DNA from: Nocardioides sp. zg-1228
Lineage (GTDB): Bacteria; Actinomycetota; Actinomycetes; Propionibacteriales; Nocardioidaceae
DNA: 64,000 nt
NCBI RefSeq assembly: GCF_017086465.1
Contig: NZ_CP070961.1
Coordinates: 1,364,001-1,428,000 of the forward strand
Direction: 5' to 3'
Shown: one piece after another, positions 39,876 to 48,625 of the stretch
How positions within the stretch are numbered: the first letter of the stretch is position 1
Layout: each line of letters opens with the position of its first letter
Program-made: the position numbers and the translations under genes
Notes under the pieces: model-generated
The model's input: the letters and a program-made list of their open reading frames with translations, nothing else
The model's database searches: none
What the model was told of the DNA's origin: nothing

Positions 39876-40676
39876 ATGAACATTGTTGTCTGTGTGAAGT
39901 ACGTGCCGGACGCGACGGCCGACCGCAAGTTCGAGGACGACTTCACGGTCGACCGCGTCGGCGTCGACGGGCTGTTGTCCGAGCTGGACGAGTACGCCGT
40001 GGAGCAGGCGCTGCAGTTCCGCGAGAAGCGCGAGGGTGAGGAGATCACCGTGACCGCGCTGACCGTGGGGCCGGAGAAGGCCGTGGACGCGGTGCGCAAG
40101 GCGCTGCAGATGGGCGCCGACGCCGGTGTCCACGTGGTCGACGACGCGATCGCGGGCTCCGACTACCTCGGCACCTCGCTGGTGCTGGCCAAGGCGATCG
40201 AGAAGGTCAAGGCCGACACCGGTGCCGACCTGGTGATCTGCGGGATGGCCTCGACCGACGCCGCGGGGTCCGTGGTGCCGGCGATGCTGGCCGAGCGCCT
40301 GGGCCTGCCGCAGGTGACACTGGCCTCGGTGGTGGAGTCGCAGGGCGACCAGGTGCGGATCAAGCGTGACAACGAGGGCTCGACCGAGGTCATCGGCGCG
40401 ACGCTGCCGATCGTGCTCAGCGTGACCGACCAGTCGGGCGAGGCCCGCTACCCGTCGTTCAAGGGCATCATGGCGGCGAAGAAGAAGCCGCTGGAGACGT
40501 GGTCGCTGTCGGACCTCGGGCTCGATGCCGACCAGGTCGGGCTGTCGGTGGCCTACAGCCGGGTCGAGGACACCACCGCGCGTCCGCCGCGCACCGCCGG
40601 TGAGATCGTCACCGACGAGGACGGCTCGGGCGCCGGCGCGCTGGTCGACTTCCTCGCGTCCAAGAAGTTCATCTGA
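39876..40676 (+). CDS. etfB: electron transfer flavoprotein, beta subunit
   Basis: A 266-residue ETF beta subunit. It starts MNIVVCVKYVPDATADRKFE and has the YAVEQALQFREKREGEEITV and ALQMGADAGVHVVDD blocks; the ETF beta signature is around SDYLGTSLVLAKAIEK and GMASTDAAGSVVPAMLAERLG. It carries AMP and, with EtfA, takes electrons from acyl-CoA dehydrogenases and passes them to ETF-quinone oxidoreductase. It is the first gene of the etfBA pair, with 31 nt to etfA. The promoter carries a palindrome. The nearby enoyl-CoA hydratase fits a beta-oxidation role. Confidence 0.95.
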   Translation: MNIVVCVKYVPDATADRKFEDDFTVDRVGVDGLLSELDEYAVEQALQFREKREGEEITVTALTVGPEKAVDAVRKALQMGADAGVHVVDDAIAGSDYLGTSLVLAKAIEKVKADTGADLVICGMASTDAAGSVVPAMLAERLGLPQVTLASVVESQGDQVRIKRDNEGSTEVIGATLPIVLSVTDQSGEARYPSFKGIMAAKKKPLETWSLSDLGLDADQVGLSVAYSRVEDTTARPPRTAGEIVTDEDGSGAGALVDFLASKKFI

Positions 40677-40707
40677 GCCGGCTGCCGAGACTGGAGAGAG
40701 ACACCAC

Positions 40708-41661
40708 ATGTCTGAGGTTCTTGTTGTCATCGACCACGCCGCCGGCGAGGTCAAGAAGCCGACCTACGAGCTGCTCACCATCGCGCGCCGCCTCGGCGAG
40801 CCGTCCGCGGTGTTCTTCGGCTCGCCCGAGCAGGGCGACGCGGTGGCCGAGAAGGTCAAGAAGTACGGGGCCGCGAAGGTCTACGTGATCGACGACGCCC
40901 CGATCAAGGGCTTCCTCGTCGCGCCCAAGGCCGAGGCGCTGCAGCAGCTGGTCGAGAAGAGCAACCCGGCCGCGATCCTGCTGCCCTCGACGTTCGAGAA
41001 CAAGGAGGTCGCCGCGCGGCTGGCGATCAAGATCGGCTCCGGGCTGATCACCGACGCCGTCGACGTGCAGGAGGGCGGCGTCACGACGCAGAGCGTGTTC
41101 GCCGGCAACTTCACCGTCCAGGCGAAGGTCACCACCGGTACGCCGATCATCACGGTCAAGCCCAACTCCGCTGCTCCGGAGGAGGCCGAGGGCGCGGGTG
41201 TGGTCGAGGCGTTCGCCGCGACCGTGTCCGACGCCGCCAAGGGTGCGCAGGTCGTGGCCACCCAGCCGCGCCAGTCCACCGGTCGTCCCGAGCTGACCGA
41301 GGCCGCGATCGTGGTCTCGGGCGGTCGTGGCACCGGCGGCAACTTCGACCCGATCGAGGGCTTCGCCGACTCGCTCGGTGCCGCGGTGGGCGCCTCGCGT
41401 GCCGCGGTCGACTCGGGCTGGATGCCGCACGCGTTCCAGGTCGGCCAGACCGGCAAGACCGTCTCGCCGCAGCTCTACGTGGCCAACGGCATCTCCGGTG
41501 CGATCCAGCACCGCGCCGGCATGCAGACCTCGAAGACCATCGTCGCGGTCAACAAGGACCCGGAGGCCCCGATCTTCGAGCTCGTCGACTTCGGTGTCGT
41601 CGGAGACCTCCACACGGTGCTGCCCGCCGCCACCGAGAAGATCGCCGAGCGCAAGGGCTGA
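40708..41661 (+). CDS. etfA: electron transfer flavoprotein, alpha subunit
   Basis: A 317-residue FAD-binding ETF alpha subunit. The N-terminal domain begins [21 protein letters not shown]. The C-terminal FAD domain has [41 protein letters not shown] and [32 protein letters not shown], all standard for EtfA. It forms the heterodimer with EtfB and holds the flavin. CTGGAGAGAG precedes the ATG at 40708. A perfect 14-bp hairpin follows 25 nt after the stop codon and should end the etf transcript. Reverse complements in this stretch hold no convincing gene. Confidence 0.96.
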   Translation: MSEVLVVIDHAAGEVKKPTYELLTIARRLGEPSAVFFGSPEQGDAVAEKVKKYGAAKVYVIDDAPIKGFLVAPKAEALQQLVEKSNPAAILLPSTFENKEVAARLAIKIGSGLITDAVDVQEGGVTTQSVFAGNFTVQAKVTTGTPIITVKPNSAAPEEAEGAGVVEAFAATVSDAAKGAQVVATQPRQSTGRPELTEAAIVVSGGRGTGGNFDPIEGFADSLGAAVGASRAAVDSGWMPHAFQVGQTGKTVSPQLYVANGISGAIQHRAGMQTSKTIVAVNKDPEAPIFELVDFGVVGDLHTVLPAATEKIAERKG

Positions 41662-41686
41662 GCGACCCGCACGCCCGACCGTGCAC

Positions 41687-41717
41687 AGCGACCCGGCAGG
41701 ACTCCTGCCGGGTCGCT
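41687..41717 (+). terminator. strong hairpin after etfA
   Basis: AGCGACCCGGCAGG (41687-41700) and its exact complement (41704-41717) enclose a 3-nt loop. There is no U-run after it, as is common for actinobacterial terminators. It lies between etfA and the leaderless proA promoter. Confidence 0.75.
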
Positions 41718-41783
41718 GCGCGTCCGGGCCACGACCCCGCCGTCGTGATGCGAGACGCCGCCCGCGGGCCGGCCGGCTCGGCC

Positions 41784-41789
41784 TACCCT
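41784..41789 (+). promoter_or_regulatory. putative -10 box of proA
   Basis: TACCCT precedes the ATG at 41797 by 7 nt. An in-frame GTG at 41791 would begin only 1 nt after the box, so it could not be transcribed in a leaderless mRNA. Confidence 0.5.
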
Positions 41790-41796
41790 CGTGCGC

Positions 41797-43047
41797 ATGA
41801 GCAGCGAGGACGACGTCAGGCAGGCGGCCCAGCGCGCCCGGACCGCGAGCCACGACCTGGCCACGGCGACACGGGCGACCAAGGATGCCGCGCTGCGGGC
41901 GATGGCCGACGCCCTCGTGTCGTCCAGCCCGGAGATCCTGGCCGCCAACGCCGAGGACGTCGCCCGGGCCGACGCGGCCGGCACGCCCGCCCACATCGTC
42001 GACCGGCTCCGGCTCGACGACTCCCGCCTCGAGGCGATGGCGCAGGGCCTGCGCGACGTGGCCGCGCTGCCCGACCCCGTCGGCGAGGTGCTGCGCGGCA
42101 GCACGCTCGCCAACGGCCTGGAGCTGCGTCAGGTGCGGGTGCCGTTCGGGGTCGTCGGGATGATCTACGAGGCGCGTCCCAACGTCACGGCCGACGCGGC
42201 CGGGATCTGCCTCAAGGCCGGCAACGCGGTGCTGCTGCGGGGCTCGTCGAGCGCCCGGTCGAGCAACGGCGCCATCGTCGCCGCGATGCGCGGTGCGCTG
42301 GCCGGCAGCGGCCTGCCGGAGGACGCCGTGCAGCTCGTGCCGGGGGAGTCGCACGACAGCGTCAAGGCGTTGATGCGGGCGCGCGGCCTCGTCGACGTGC
42401 TCATCCCGCGCGGCGGTGCCGGGCTGATCCGCAGCGTCGTCGAGGAGTCGACCGTGCCCGTCATCGAGACGGGGGTGGGCAACTGCCACGTCTACGTCGA
42501 CGCCTCGGCCGACCTCGAGCAGGCGCTCGCGATCGTGCTCAACTCCAAGACCCACCGCACGAGCGTGTGCAACGCGGCCGAGTCGCTCCTCGTGCACGAG
42601 GACGTCGCCGACGAGTTCCTGCCGACCGTCGTCGAGGCGTTGCAGGACGCCGGGGTGCTGATCCACGGCGACCGCTCGTTCGCGGAGTACGACGACGTGG
42701 TCCCGGTGACCGACGAGGACCACGCCGCCGAGTTCCTGGGCCCGGAGATCTCCGCAGCCGTCGTCACCGACGTCGAGGGCGCGATCGCGCACATCCGCCG
42801 CTGGTCCTCGGGCCACACCGAGGCGATCGTCGCGCGCGACCAGGCCACGATCCGCCGCTTCGTCGCCGCCGTCGACTCCGCCGCGGTGATCGTCAACGCG
42901 TCCACCCGGTTCACCGACGGCGGTGAGTTCGGCTTCGGGGCCGAGATCGGCATCTCCACCCAGAAGCTCCACGCACGCGGCCCGATGGGGCTCCCGGAGA
43001 TGACGTCGAGCAAGTACGTCGTGGTCGGCGAGGGCCACGTCCGGTGA
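41797..43047 (+). CDS. proA: glutamate-5-semialdehyde dehydrogenase (gamma-glutamyl phosphate reductase)
   Basis: A 416-residue aldehyde-dehydrogenase-fold enzyme that reduces gamma-glutamyl phosphate to glutamate-5-semialdehyde in proline synthesis. It shows [47 protein letters not shown] and, at the active Cys, [47 protein letters not shown] is typical of ProA. The ATG at 41797 is supported by promoter spacing. proB is not visible nearby. The downstream 49-residue gene has its own -10 box. Confidence 0.95.
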   Translation: MSSEDDVRQAAQRARTASHDLATATRATKDAALRAMADALVSSSPEILAANAEDVARADAAGTPAHIVDRLRLDDSRLEAMAQGLRDVAALPDPVGEVLRGSTLANGLELRQVRVPFGVVGMIYEARPNVTADAAGICLKAGNAVLLRGSSSARSSNGAIVAAMRGALAGSGLPEDAVQLVPGESHDSVKALMRARGLVDVLIPRGGAGLIRSVVEESTVPVIETGVGNCHVYVDASADLEQALAIVLNSKTHRTSVCNAAESLLVHEDVADEFLPTVVEALQDAGVLIHGDRSFAEYDDVVPVTDEDHAAEFLGPEISAAVVTDVEGAIAHIRRWSSGHTEAIVARDQATIRRFVAAVDSAAVIVNASTRFTDGGEFGFGAEIGISTQKLHARGPMGLPEMTSSKYVVVGEGHVR

Positions 43048-43053
43048 TGCCGG

Positions 43054-43059
43054 TAGGGT
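43054..43059 (+). promoter_or_regulatory. putative -10 box of the nadD operon
   Basis: TAGGGT followed by 6 nt leads to the ATG at 43066 of the 49-residue membrane protein, so the nadD operon probably starts with a leaderless small gene. The box overlaps the last bases after the proA stop codon. Confidence 0.55.
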
Positions 43060-43065
43060 GAGTCC

Positions 43066-43215
43066 ATGCTGAGCACCGTCATCCCGCTTGCCGCCGAGAC
43101 CGGCGAGCACTCGCCCGCGATCCACCCCTACGCCGTGGGGGCCATCGCCCTGGGCCTGCTGCTCGTCCTGCTGTTCGCCGTGGTCTCCTTCGGTGGCGGT
43201 CGCGAGCACAGCTGA
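43066..43215 (+). CDS. 49-residue single-helix membrane protein upstream of nadD
   Basis: A short gene whose product begins [20 protein letters not shown] and has one membrane helix ([19 protein letters not shown]) and the tail SFGGGREHS. Similar tiny proteins precede nadD in other actinobacteria; their function is unknown. The ATG at 43066 follows a TAGGGT box by 6 nt, indicating leaderless translation. The stop codon is 4 nt before the nadD GTG. The conserved-looking N-terminal acidic stretch and C-terminal Arg suggest it is a real product rather than a chance frame. Confidence 0.72.
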   Translation: MLSTVIPLAAETGEHSPAIHPYAVGAIALGLLLVLLFAVVSFGGGREHS

Positions 43216-43219
43216 GCCC

Positions 43220-43954
43220 GTGGCCGGTCCGGTGGGGCAGCGTCGCGTCGGGGTGATGGGTGGCACCTTCGACCCCATCCACCACGGCCACCTGGTCGCG
43301 GCGTCCGAGGTGCAGGCCTGGTTCGACCTCGACGAGGTCGTCTTCGTGCCCACCGGCGACCCGTGGCAGAAGAGCGACCGGGAGGTCGCGGGCGCCGAGC
43401 ACCGCTACCTGATGACCGTGGTGGCCACGGCCGCCAACCCGCGCTTCAACGTCTCCCGCGTCGACATCGACCGCGCGGGCAAGACCTACACGATCGACAC
43501 GCTGCGCGACCTCAAGGCGGAGATGCCCGACGCCGAGCTGTTCTTCATCACCGGTGCCGACGCGCTCGCCGACATCTTCACCTGGCGCGACGCCGACGAG
43601 CTCTTCGCGCTCGCCAACTTCGTGGGCTGCACCCGGCCCGGCTACGAGATGGACCCCAGCGCGCTGGCCAAGATCCCGGCCGACCGGGTGACCATGGTCG
43701 AGATCCCGGCGTTGGCGATCTCCTCGACCGACTGCCGCGAGCGCAAGCGTCGCGGCGAGCCCGTGTGGTACCTCGTGCCGGACGGTGTGGTGCAGTACAT
43801 CGCCAAGCACGGCCTCTACACCGACGGCGCGTCGGCTCCCGGCCGCTCCGGCCCCGGGGCCGCCCGCGTCACCAGCAGCACTCCCAGCAGCACTCCCCGC
43901 AGCACTCCCCGCAGCACTCCCCGCAGCACCTCCAGCAGCAAGGACACGGCATGA
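43220..43954 (+). CDS. nadD: nicotinate-nucleotide adenylyltransferase
   Basis: A 244-residue enzyme that adenylates nicotinate mononucleotide to deamido-NAD. The nucleotidyltransferase start [20 protein letters not shown] holds the HxGH-type motif, then [34 protein letters not shown], and [28 protein letters not shown] with the ISST block. Usual length is about 200 residues; this one adds a Ser/Thr/Pro tail (about 215-240) encoded by a 12-bp tandem repeat. The GTG at 43220 is used, with an alternative GTG at 43232. Its stop overlaps the rsfS ATG (ATGA). Confidence 0.95.
   Translation: MAGPVGQRRVGVMGGTFDPIHHGHLVAASEVQAWFDLDEVVFVPTGDPWQKSDREVAGAEHRYLMTVVATAANPRFNVSRVDIDRAGKTYTIDTLRDLKAEMPDAELFFITGADALADIFTWRDADELFALANFVGCTRPGYEMDPSALAKIPADRVTMVEIPALAISSTDCRERKRRGEPVWYLVPDGVVQYIAKHGLYTDGASAPGRSGPGAARVTSSTPSSTPRSTPRSTPRSTSSSKDTA
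43877..43924. repeat. 12-bp tandem repeat in the nadD tail
   Basis: Four units of AGCACTCCC(A/C)GC, the last three identical, with a partial fifth. Each unit encodes Ser-Thr-Pro-Arg (first unit Ser-Thr-Pro-Ser) in the reading frame of nadD, giving a low-complexity tail after the enzyme domain. Confidence 0.85.
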
Positions 43955-44310
43955 CTGCCACCGACCACGCCCTCGACCTCGTCGCCGTCGCGGCCCAGGC
44001 CGCCCACGACAAGAAGGCCGACCAGGTCCTGGCGTTCGACGTCAGCGACCAGCTCGCGATCACCGACGCCTTCGTGCTGGCCAGCGCCAGCAACGAGCGC
44101 GCGGTCGGCGCCATCGTCGACGAGGTGGAGGACAAGCTCCGCGAGGTGGGCGCCAAGCCGATCCGGCGCGAGGGCCACAAGGAGGGGCGGTGGGTGCTGC
44201 TCGACTACGGCGAGATCGTCGTGCACGTGCAGCACGAGGAGGAGCGCACCTTCTACGCCCTCGAGCGCCTGTGGAGCGACTGCCCGCTCATCCCGCTGAC
44301 CTTGACGTGA
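43951..44310 (+). CDS. rsfS: ribosome silencing factor RsfS
   Basis: A 119-residue protein of the RsfS/Iojap family. It includes [41 protein letters not shown] and [37 protein letters not shown], the hallmarks of the family. RsfS binds ribosomal protein L14 on the 50S subunit and blocks joining of the subunits when nutrients are scarce. Its ATG overlaps the nadD stop as ATGA and its stop overlaps the next GTG as GTGA, so all three genes are translationally coupled. The nadD-rsfS order is conserved in actinobacteria. Confidence 0.95.
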   Translation: MTATDHALDLVAVAAQAAHDKKADQVLAFDVSDQLAITDAFVLASASNERAVGAIVDEVEDKLREVGAKPIRREGHKEGRWVLLDYGEIVVHVQHEEERTFYALERLWSDCPLIPLTLT

Positions 44311-44933
44311 GACGCCTCGTCCTGCTCCGCCACGGCCGCACGGAGTGGAACGACACCGGGCGCGCGCAGGGCCACGCCGACGTCCCCCTCGACGAGGTCG
44401 GTGAGGCGCAGGCCAAGGCGGTCGCACCCGTCCTGGCCGCGCTGCGGCCCGTCGCGGTGTGGTCCTCCGACCTGGCCCGGGCGGCCGCGACGGCGGCCGT
44501 CGTGGCCGCGGAGGCCGGGCTGGAGCCCGTGCTGGACCCGCGGCTGCGCGAGTACGACGTCGGGCGCAACCGCGTCGGGCTCACCGACGAGCAGTACGCC
44601 GGCGCCCACCCCGACGAGCACGCCGCCCTGCTGGCCGGCGACATCGCGGCGATCCCGGGCCGGGAGACCCGCGCCGACGTGGTGGCGCGGCTCCTGCCGG
44701 CGCTGACGTCGTACGCCGACGGGCTGGGGGAGGGCGAGACCGGCATCGTCGTCTCGCACGGGGCCGCCCTGCGCACCGCGGTCCCTGCCTTCCTCGGCTG
44801 GGGCGACGACGCCGGGGACGGTCTGGGCGTGCTGGCCAACTGCGGGTGGGTCGAGCTCACCCACTCGGCCTCCGCGTGGACCGGTGGCGCCGTGCGCTGG
44901 CGGCTCACGGCGTGGAACCGGGTCGTGGCGTGA
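44307..44933 (+). CDS. histidine phosphatase family protein
   Basis: A 208-residue enzyme of the phosphoglycerate-mutase-like superfamily. The catalytic RHG motif is near the start ([18 protein letters not shown]), the second His follows in VVSHGAALRTAVPAFLG, and DVPLDEVGEAQA, SSDLARAAATA and LREYDVGRN are typical. Such enzymes remove phosphate from sugar or glucosylglycerate phosphates, but the substrate cannot be read here. The GTG at 44307 overlaps the rsfS stop (GTGA), and its stop overlaps the following GTG, so it is in the nadD operon. Confidence 0.9.
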   Translation: MRRLVLLRHGRTEWNDTGRAQGHADVPLDEVGEAQAKAVAPVLAALRPVAVWSSDLARAAATAAVVAAEAGLEPVLDPRLREYDVGRNRVGLTDEQYAGAHPDEHAALLAGDIAAIPGRETRADVVARLLPALTSYADGLGEGETGIVVSHGAALRTAVPAFLGWGDDAGDGLGVLANCGWVELTHSASAWTGGAVRWRLTAWNRVVA

Positions 44934-45400
44934 GCGAGCGGGCCCGCGAGGTCGACGTCACCCTGAGCCGCCAGCTGGCGCGGGTGATGGACGACGCGGT
45001 GACGGTGCCCGGGACGCGCATCGGCGTCGGTCTCGACGCCCTCGTCGGGCTCGTGCCGGGCATCGGCGACGCCGTCGGCAGCGCCCTGTCGGGGATCATC
45101 GTCCGCGACGCCATCCGTGCCCGGGTGCCGATGCCGGTGCTGGCGTGGATGGGCCTCAACCTCCTCGTCGACGCGCTGCTGGGCCTCGTCCCGGGGGTCG
45201 GCGACCTGCTCGACGTCGCCCACCGGGCCAACCGCAAGAACGTGCGCCTGCTGATGCGCGAGATCGAGCGCCAGCCGCTGCGCGAGCCCCCGAGCACGGC
45301 GTACGTCGTCGGCGCCGTGGCGCTGATGCTGGTGCCGGTGGTCGCCGGTGTGGTGGCGACGGTGCTCGGGATCTGGTTCCTCTGGCGCTGGCTGACCTGA
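44930..45400 (+). CDS. DUF4112 domain protein
   Basis: A 156-residue membrane protein. The conserved DUF4112 core is TRIGVGLDALVGLVPGIGDAVGSALSG followed by [31 protein letters not shown], with repeated LVPGIGD/LVPGVGD motifs; a final helix is YVVGAVALMLVPVVAGVVATVLGIW. Function unknown. The GTG at 44930 overlaps the stop of the histidine phosphatase by 4 nt, so this is the last protein gene of the nadD operon. About 56 nt downstream is the tRNA-Ala gene with its own promoter. Confidence 0.85.
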   Translation: MSERAREVDVTLSRQLARVMDDAVTVPGTRIGVGLDALVGLVPGIGDAVGSALSGIIVRDAIRARVPMPVLAWMGLNLLVDALLGLVPGVGDLLDVAHRANRKNVRLLMREIERQPLREPPSTAYVVGAVALMLVPVVAGVVATVLGIWFLWRWLT

Positions 45401-45415
45401 GCAGGACCCCCCGGA

Positions 45416-45445
45416 TTTCACCTGCCGTCGGGCGTCGGCTAGTGT
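45416..45445 (+). promoter_or_regulatory. promoter of tRNA-Ala
   Basis: TTTCAC/TTCACC near 45416-45422 and TAGTGT at 45440-45445 are spaced by about 17-18 nt, with the tRNA beginning 11 nt downstream of the -10 box. Confidence 0.5.
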
Positions 45446-45456
45446 TCTCGGCTGTT

Positions 45457-45532
45457 GGGGCTGTGGCGCAGCTGGTAGCGCATCTGCATGGCATGCAGAG
45501 GGTCAGGGGTTCGAGTCCCCTCAGCTCCACCA
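45457..45532 (+). tRNA. tRNA-Ala, anticodon GGC
   Basis: A 73-nt cloverleaf plus encoded CCA. The acceptor stem GGGGCTG (45457-45463) pairs with CAGCTCC (45522-45528) including one G-T pair; the anticodon stem TCTGC/GCAGA encloses the loop ATGGCAT (anticodon GGC, reading GCC and GCT Ala codons); the T-arm is AGGGGTTCGAGTCCCCT. CCA is encoded at 45530-45532. It is followed 15 nt later by a strong terminator. Confidence 0.95.
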
Positions 45533-45546
45533 GGAGGAGATGGACA

Positions 45547-45585
45547 CGAGAGGCCGGGCCCGAGGGCCCGGCCTCTCGTTCTTTC
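45547..45585 (+). terminator. intrinsic terminator after tRNA-Ala
   Basis: A 15-bp perfect stem (CGAGAGGCCGGGCCC at 45547-45561, complement 45564-45578) with a 2-nt loop is followed by TTCTTTC. This is one of the clearest terminators in the window and ends the tRNA transcript. Confidence 0.85.
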
Positions 45586-45648
45586 GGGGGGTGCCGCGCC
45601 GATCGCGGTGGCGCGCGGCGCGCCGCCGCCACGCGCGGGCGGGCGGCT

Positions 45649-45654
45649 TACCGT
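45649..45654 (+). promoter_or_regulatory. putative -10 box of the DHA2 transporter gene
   Basis: TACCGT is followed by 7 nt and the ATG at 45662, which is leaderless spacing. Confidence 0.45.
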
Positions 45655-45661
45655 GGATGGC

Positions 45662-47314
45662 ATGGCCACCGACCCGACCGCACAGCCCGACGTCGCCGCT
45701 GCTCCGCCCGACCGGCGGCGGTGGTACGGACTGGTCGTCATCAGCCTCGGCGTCTCGCTGATCATCGTCGACTCGACGATCGTCAACGTCGCCGTGCCGT
45801 CCATCATCGACGACCTCGGCATCACCTCCACGCAGGCGCAGTGGGTGCAGGAGGTCTACACGCTGGTCTTCGCGGCACTGCTGCTCGTCTTCGGCCGCCT
45901 GTCCGACCAGTGGGGACGACGACGCCTGTTCGCCATCGGCGCGCTGGTCTTCGGGCTCTCGAGCATCCTGGCCGCCACCGCCGAGAGCGGCGCCTGGCTG
46001 ATCGGCGCCCGCGCGCTGCAGGGCCTCGGTGGCGCGATGATGCTGCCCACCTCCCTGTCGCTGCTCAACGCCACCTTCCGTGGCCGTGAGCGCGGGATCG
46101 CGTTCGGCGTGTGGGGCGCGACGATCGGCGGCACGGCCGCCCTCGGCCCGCTCCTGGGCGGGTGGCTCACCACCGACTTCTCCTGGCGGTGGGCGTTCGG
46201 GCTCAACGTGCCGTTCACGATCGTCGTCATCACCGGCCTCTACCTCCTGGTCAGCGAGTCGCGCGAGCCCAGCACGAAGAAGGGCCTGGACTGGGTCGGT
46301 GCGCTCCTCGCCACGCTCGGCTTCGGCGCGGTGGTGTTCGCCCTCATCGAGGGGCGCACCTACGGCTGGCTGCGCACCGACGAGACGCTGACCCTCTTCG
46401 GCCGCCGCTGGCCGTGGGAGGTCTCGCCGATCCCCCTCTCGTTCGTCATCGGCCTCGCCCTGCTGGGGATGTTCGTCGCGGTCCAGCGGCGGCGCAACGC
46501 GGCCGGACGGGTCGCGATGCTCGACCTGTCGCTGTTCGGCATCACCTCGTTCCGCAACGGCAACATCGCCGCGTTGATCGTCAGCCTGGGCGAGTTCGGG
46601 CTGCTGTTCGCGCTGCCGCTGTGGTTCCAGAACGTGCTGGGCTACACGGCGTTCCAGACCGGACTCGTGCTCCTCGCGCTCGCCGTCGGCAGCTTCGCGG
46701 CGAGCGGGATGACGACGGTGATCGGACGCAACCACTCGCCGGTCTTCATCGTGCGCCTCGGCATCTCGCTGGAGATCACGGGCATCGCGGGCATCGCGCT
46801 GCTGCTGCGCACCGACTCGCCGTGGTGGGTCACGGCTCCGCTGCTGTTCGTCTACGGCGTCGGCGTCGGCTTCGCCACGGCCCAGCTCACCGGCGTCGTG
46901 CTGGTCGACGTCCCGGTCGAGCTCAGCGGCCAGGGATCCGGCACGCAGAGCACCGCCAGGCAGGTGGGGTCGGCATTCGGCATCGCGATCCTGGGCACCA
47001 TCCTCTTCACCGTGCTGGGCGCCCGGCTCGACGCGCACCTCGCCGACCAGGACGTGCCCGACCAGGAACGCACCCGCATCGTCGAGGCGGTCAAGGGCAG
47101 CGCCGGCGCCGCGATCCCGGAGCTGGGCAAGAACCCGGCCACCGCGTCGGCGGCGCAGGACGCGCGCGAGGCGTTCACCGACGCGACCCGCATCTCCGCG
47201 GCCGCCGCGGCCATGTTCTTGATCCTGGGCCTGCTCGCCAGCCTGTCGCTGGGCCGGTCGCGACCGGAGCAGCCAGCGACTCCGGAGCACCGGTCCGCCG
47301 AGTCGGCGAACTGA
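45662..47314 (+). CDS. MFS transporter, DHA2 (14-helix drug/H+ antiporter) family
   Basis: A 550-residue multidrug-type exporter with about fourteen helices. The first helix holds VISLGVSLIIVDSTIVNVAVPSI, the DHA2 motif D1 (LDxTIVNVAxP), followed by QWVQEVYTLVFAALLLVFGRLSDQWGRRR (motif A: GRLSDQWGRRR) and GFGLGGAMMLPTSL-type motif C (RALQGLGGAMMLPTSLSLL). A large loop after helix 6 contains the GRRWPWE segment. It likely exports a toxic or amphiphilic compound. The ATG at 45662 follows a TACCGT box by 7 nt. It has no adjacent regulator; an aminotransferase starts 24 nt downstream, so they may share a transcript. Confidence 0.93.
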   Translation: MATDPTAQPDVAAAPPDRRRWYGLVVISLGVSLIIVDSTIVNVAVPSIIDDLGITSTQAQWVQEVYTLVFAALLLVFGRLSDQWGRRRLFAIGALVFGLSSILAATAESGAWLIGARALQGLGGAMMLPTSLSLLNATFRGRERGIAFGVWGATIGGTAALGPLLGGWLTTDFSWRWAFGLNVPFTIVVITGLYLLVSESREPSTKKGLDWVGALLATLGFGAVVFALIEGRTYGWLRTDETLTLFGRRWPWEVSPIPLSFVIGLALLGMFVAVQRRRNAAGRVAMLDLSLFGITSFRNGNIAALIVSLGEFGLLFALPLWFQNVLGYTAFQTGLVLLALAVGSFAASGMTTVIGRNHSPVFIVRLGISLEITGIAGIALLLRTDSPWWVTAPLLFVYGVGVGFATAQLTGVVLVDVPVELSGQGSGTQSTARQVGSAFGIAILGTILFTVLGARLDAHLADQDVPDQERTRIVEAVKGSAGAAIPELGKNPATASAAQDAREAFTDATRISAAAAAMFLILGLLASLSLGRSRPEQPATPEHRSAESAN

Positions 47315-47338
47315 AACACCCGGTGGCACGATGGGCCC

Positions 47339-48583
47339 ATGACCGCGACCGACGTTCCGCACGGCACCACCCCCGCCGTCTCCGAGCGCACCCGGGCCCA
47401 CATCGAGGCCACCGAGCGCTACGCCGCGCACAACTACCACCCGCTGCCCGTCGTCCTCGCCGAGGGTGAGGGCGCCTGGGTCGTCGACGTCGACGGCAAC
47501 CGCTACCTCGACTGCCTCGCGGGCTACTCCGCGCTCAACTTCGGTCACTCCAACGAGCGCCTCGTCGCGGTCGCGCGCGAGCAGCTCGGCCGGCTGACCC
47601 TGACCAGCCGCGCGTTCTTCAACGACAAGCTCGGCGGGTTCGCCGAGGCGCTGTGCCGGCTGACCGGCAAGGACATGGTCCTGCCGATGAACTCCGGGGC
47701 CGAGGCCGTCGAGACCGCGATCAAGGTCAGCCGCAAGTGGGGCTACGAGGTCAAGGGCGTGCCGGCCGGGCAGGCCACCATCATCACGATGGAGGGCAAC
47801 TTCCACGGCCGCACCACCACGATCGTCAGCTTCTCCGACGACGACGTCGCGACCTCGGGGTACGCGCCGTTCACCACCGGTTTCCGCGGCGTGAAGTACG
47901 GCGACATCGAGGCGGTGGCGTCGGCCATCGACGAGACGACGGTCGCCGTCCTCTTCGAGCCCATCCAGGGCGAGGGCGGCGTCGTGATGCCGCCCGAGGG
48001 CTTCCTGCGCGACCTCCGCGCGCTCTGCACCGAGCGCAACGTGCTGATGGTCGCCGACGAGATCCAGTCGGGCCTGGCCCGCTCCGGGCGCACCTTCGCC
48101 TGCGACCACGAGGACGTCGTGCCCGACATCTACGTGATGGGCAAGGCACTCGGCGGCGGCCTCTACCCGGTCTCCGCGATCGCGGCCGACCACGAGGTCA
48201 TGGACGTCATCACGCCCGGCTCCCACGGCTCGACGTTCGGCGGCAACCCGCTGGCCGCCGCCATCGGCACCGAGGTCGTCGCGATGCTCGAGGAGGGCAC
48301 GTTCCAGAGGCGCTCGACCGAGATCGGCGAGCTGCTCGAGGCGGGCTTCTCGCCGCTGGTCGGTCGGGGTCTGTCCGAGGTCCGGGTCCGCGGTGCCTGG
48401 GCCGGCATCGACATCGACCCGACGCTCATGACGGGCCGGCAGATGTCCGAGGCGCTGATGGCGCGCGGCATCCTGGCCAAGGACACCCACGGCTCGACCG
48501 TCCGCTTCGCCCCGCCGCTCGTCGCCAGCGACGAGGACGTCGCGGTGCTCGTCGCCGCCGTCACCGAGGTCCTCACCGCCTGA
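47339..48583 (+). CDS. rocD: ornithine--oxo-acid transaminase
   Basis: A 414-residue class III PLP aminotransferase. It begins with ATERYAAHNYHPLPVVLAEGEGAWV, the ornithine-aminotransferase N-terminal pattern, then YSALNFGHSN, MNSGAEAVETAIKVSRKWGY (PLP phosphate), FHGRTTTIVSFS, VADEIQSGLARSG (PLP pyridine Asp) and YVMGKALGGGLYPVSA with the PLP Lys. It should convert ornithine and 2-oxoglutarate to glutamate-5-semialdehyde and glutamate, which connects to proline synthesis (proA at 41.8 kb). The ATG at 47339 starts MTATDVPHG. A related aminotransferase such as ArgD is less likely given the N-terminus. Confidence 0.9.
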   Translation: MTATDVPHGTTPAVSERTRAHIEATERYAAHNYHPLPVVLAEGEGAWVVDVDGNRYLDCLAGYSALNFGHSNERLVAVAREQLGRLTLTSRAFFNDKLGGFAEALCRLTGKDMVLPMNSGAEAVETAIKVSRKWGYEVKGVPAGQATIITMEGNFHGRTTTIVSFSDDDVATSGYAPFTTGFRGVKYGDIEAVASAIDETTVAVLFEPIQGEGGVVMPPEGFLRDLRALCTERNVLMVADEIQSGLARSGRTFACDHEDVVPDIYVMGKALGGGLYPVSAIAADHEVMDVITPGSHGSTFGGNPLAAAIGTEVVAMLEEGTFQRRSTEIGELLEAGFSPLVGRGLSEVRVRGAWAGIDIDPTLMTGRQMSEALMARGILAKDTHGSTVRFAPPLVASDEDVAVLVAAVTEVLTA

Positions 48584-48612
48584 CGACCCGCCAAATGGCT
48601 GGACGGTGCTCC

Positions 48613-48618
48613 TAGCCT
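48613..48618 (+). promoter_or_regulatory. putative -10 box of the VOC-DUF6226 gene
   Basis: TAGCCT is followed by 7 nt and the ATG at 48626, which is leaderless spacing. Confidence 0.5.
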
Positions 48619-48625
48619 GTCGGGC

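Noticed and set aside
40669-43353. A 894-codon minus-strand frame over etfA and proA
   Set aside because: Antisense to two certain genes, with Arg/His/Asp-rich composition and no motif.
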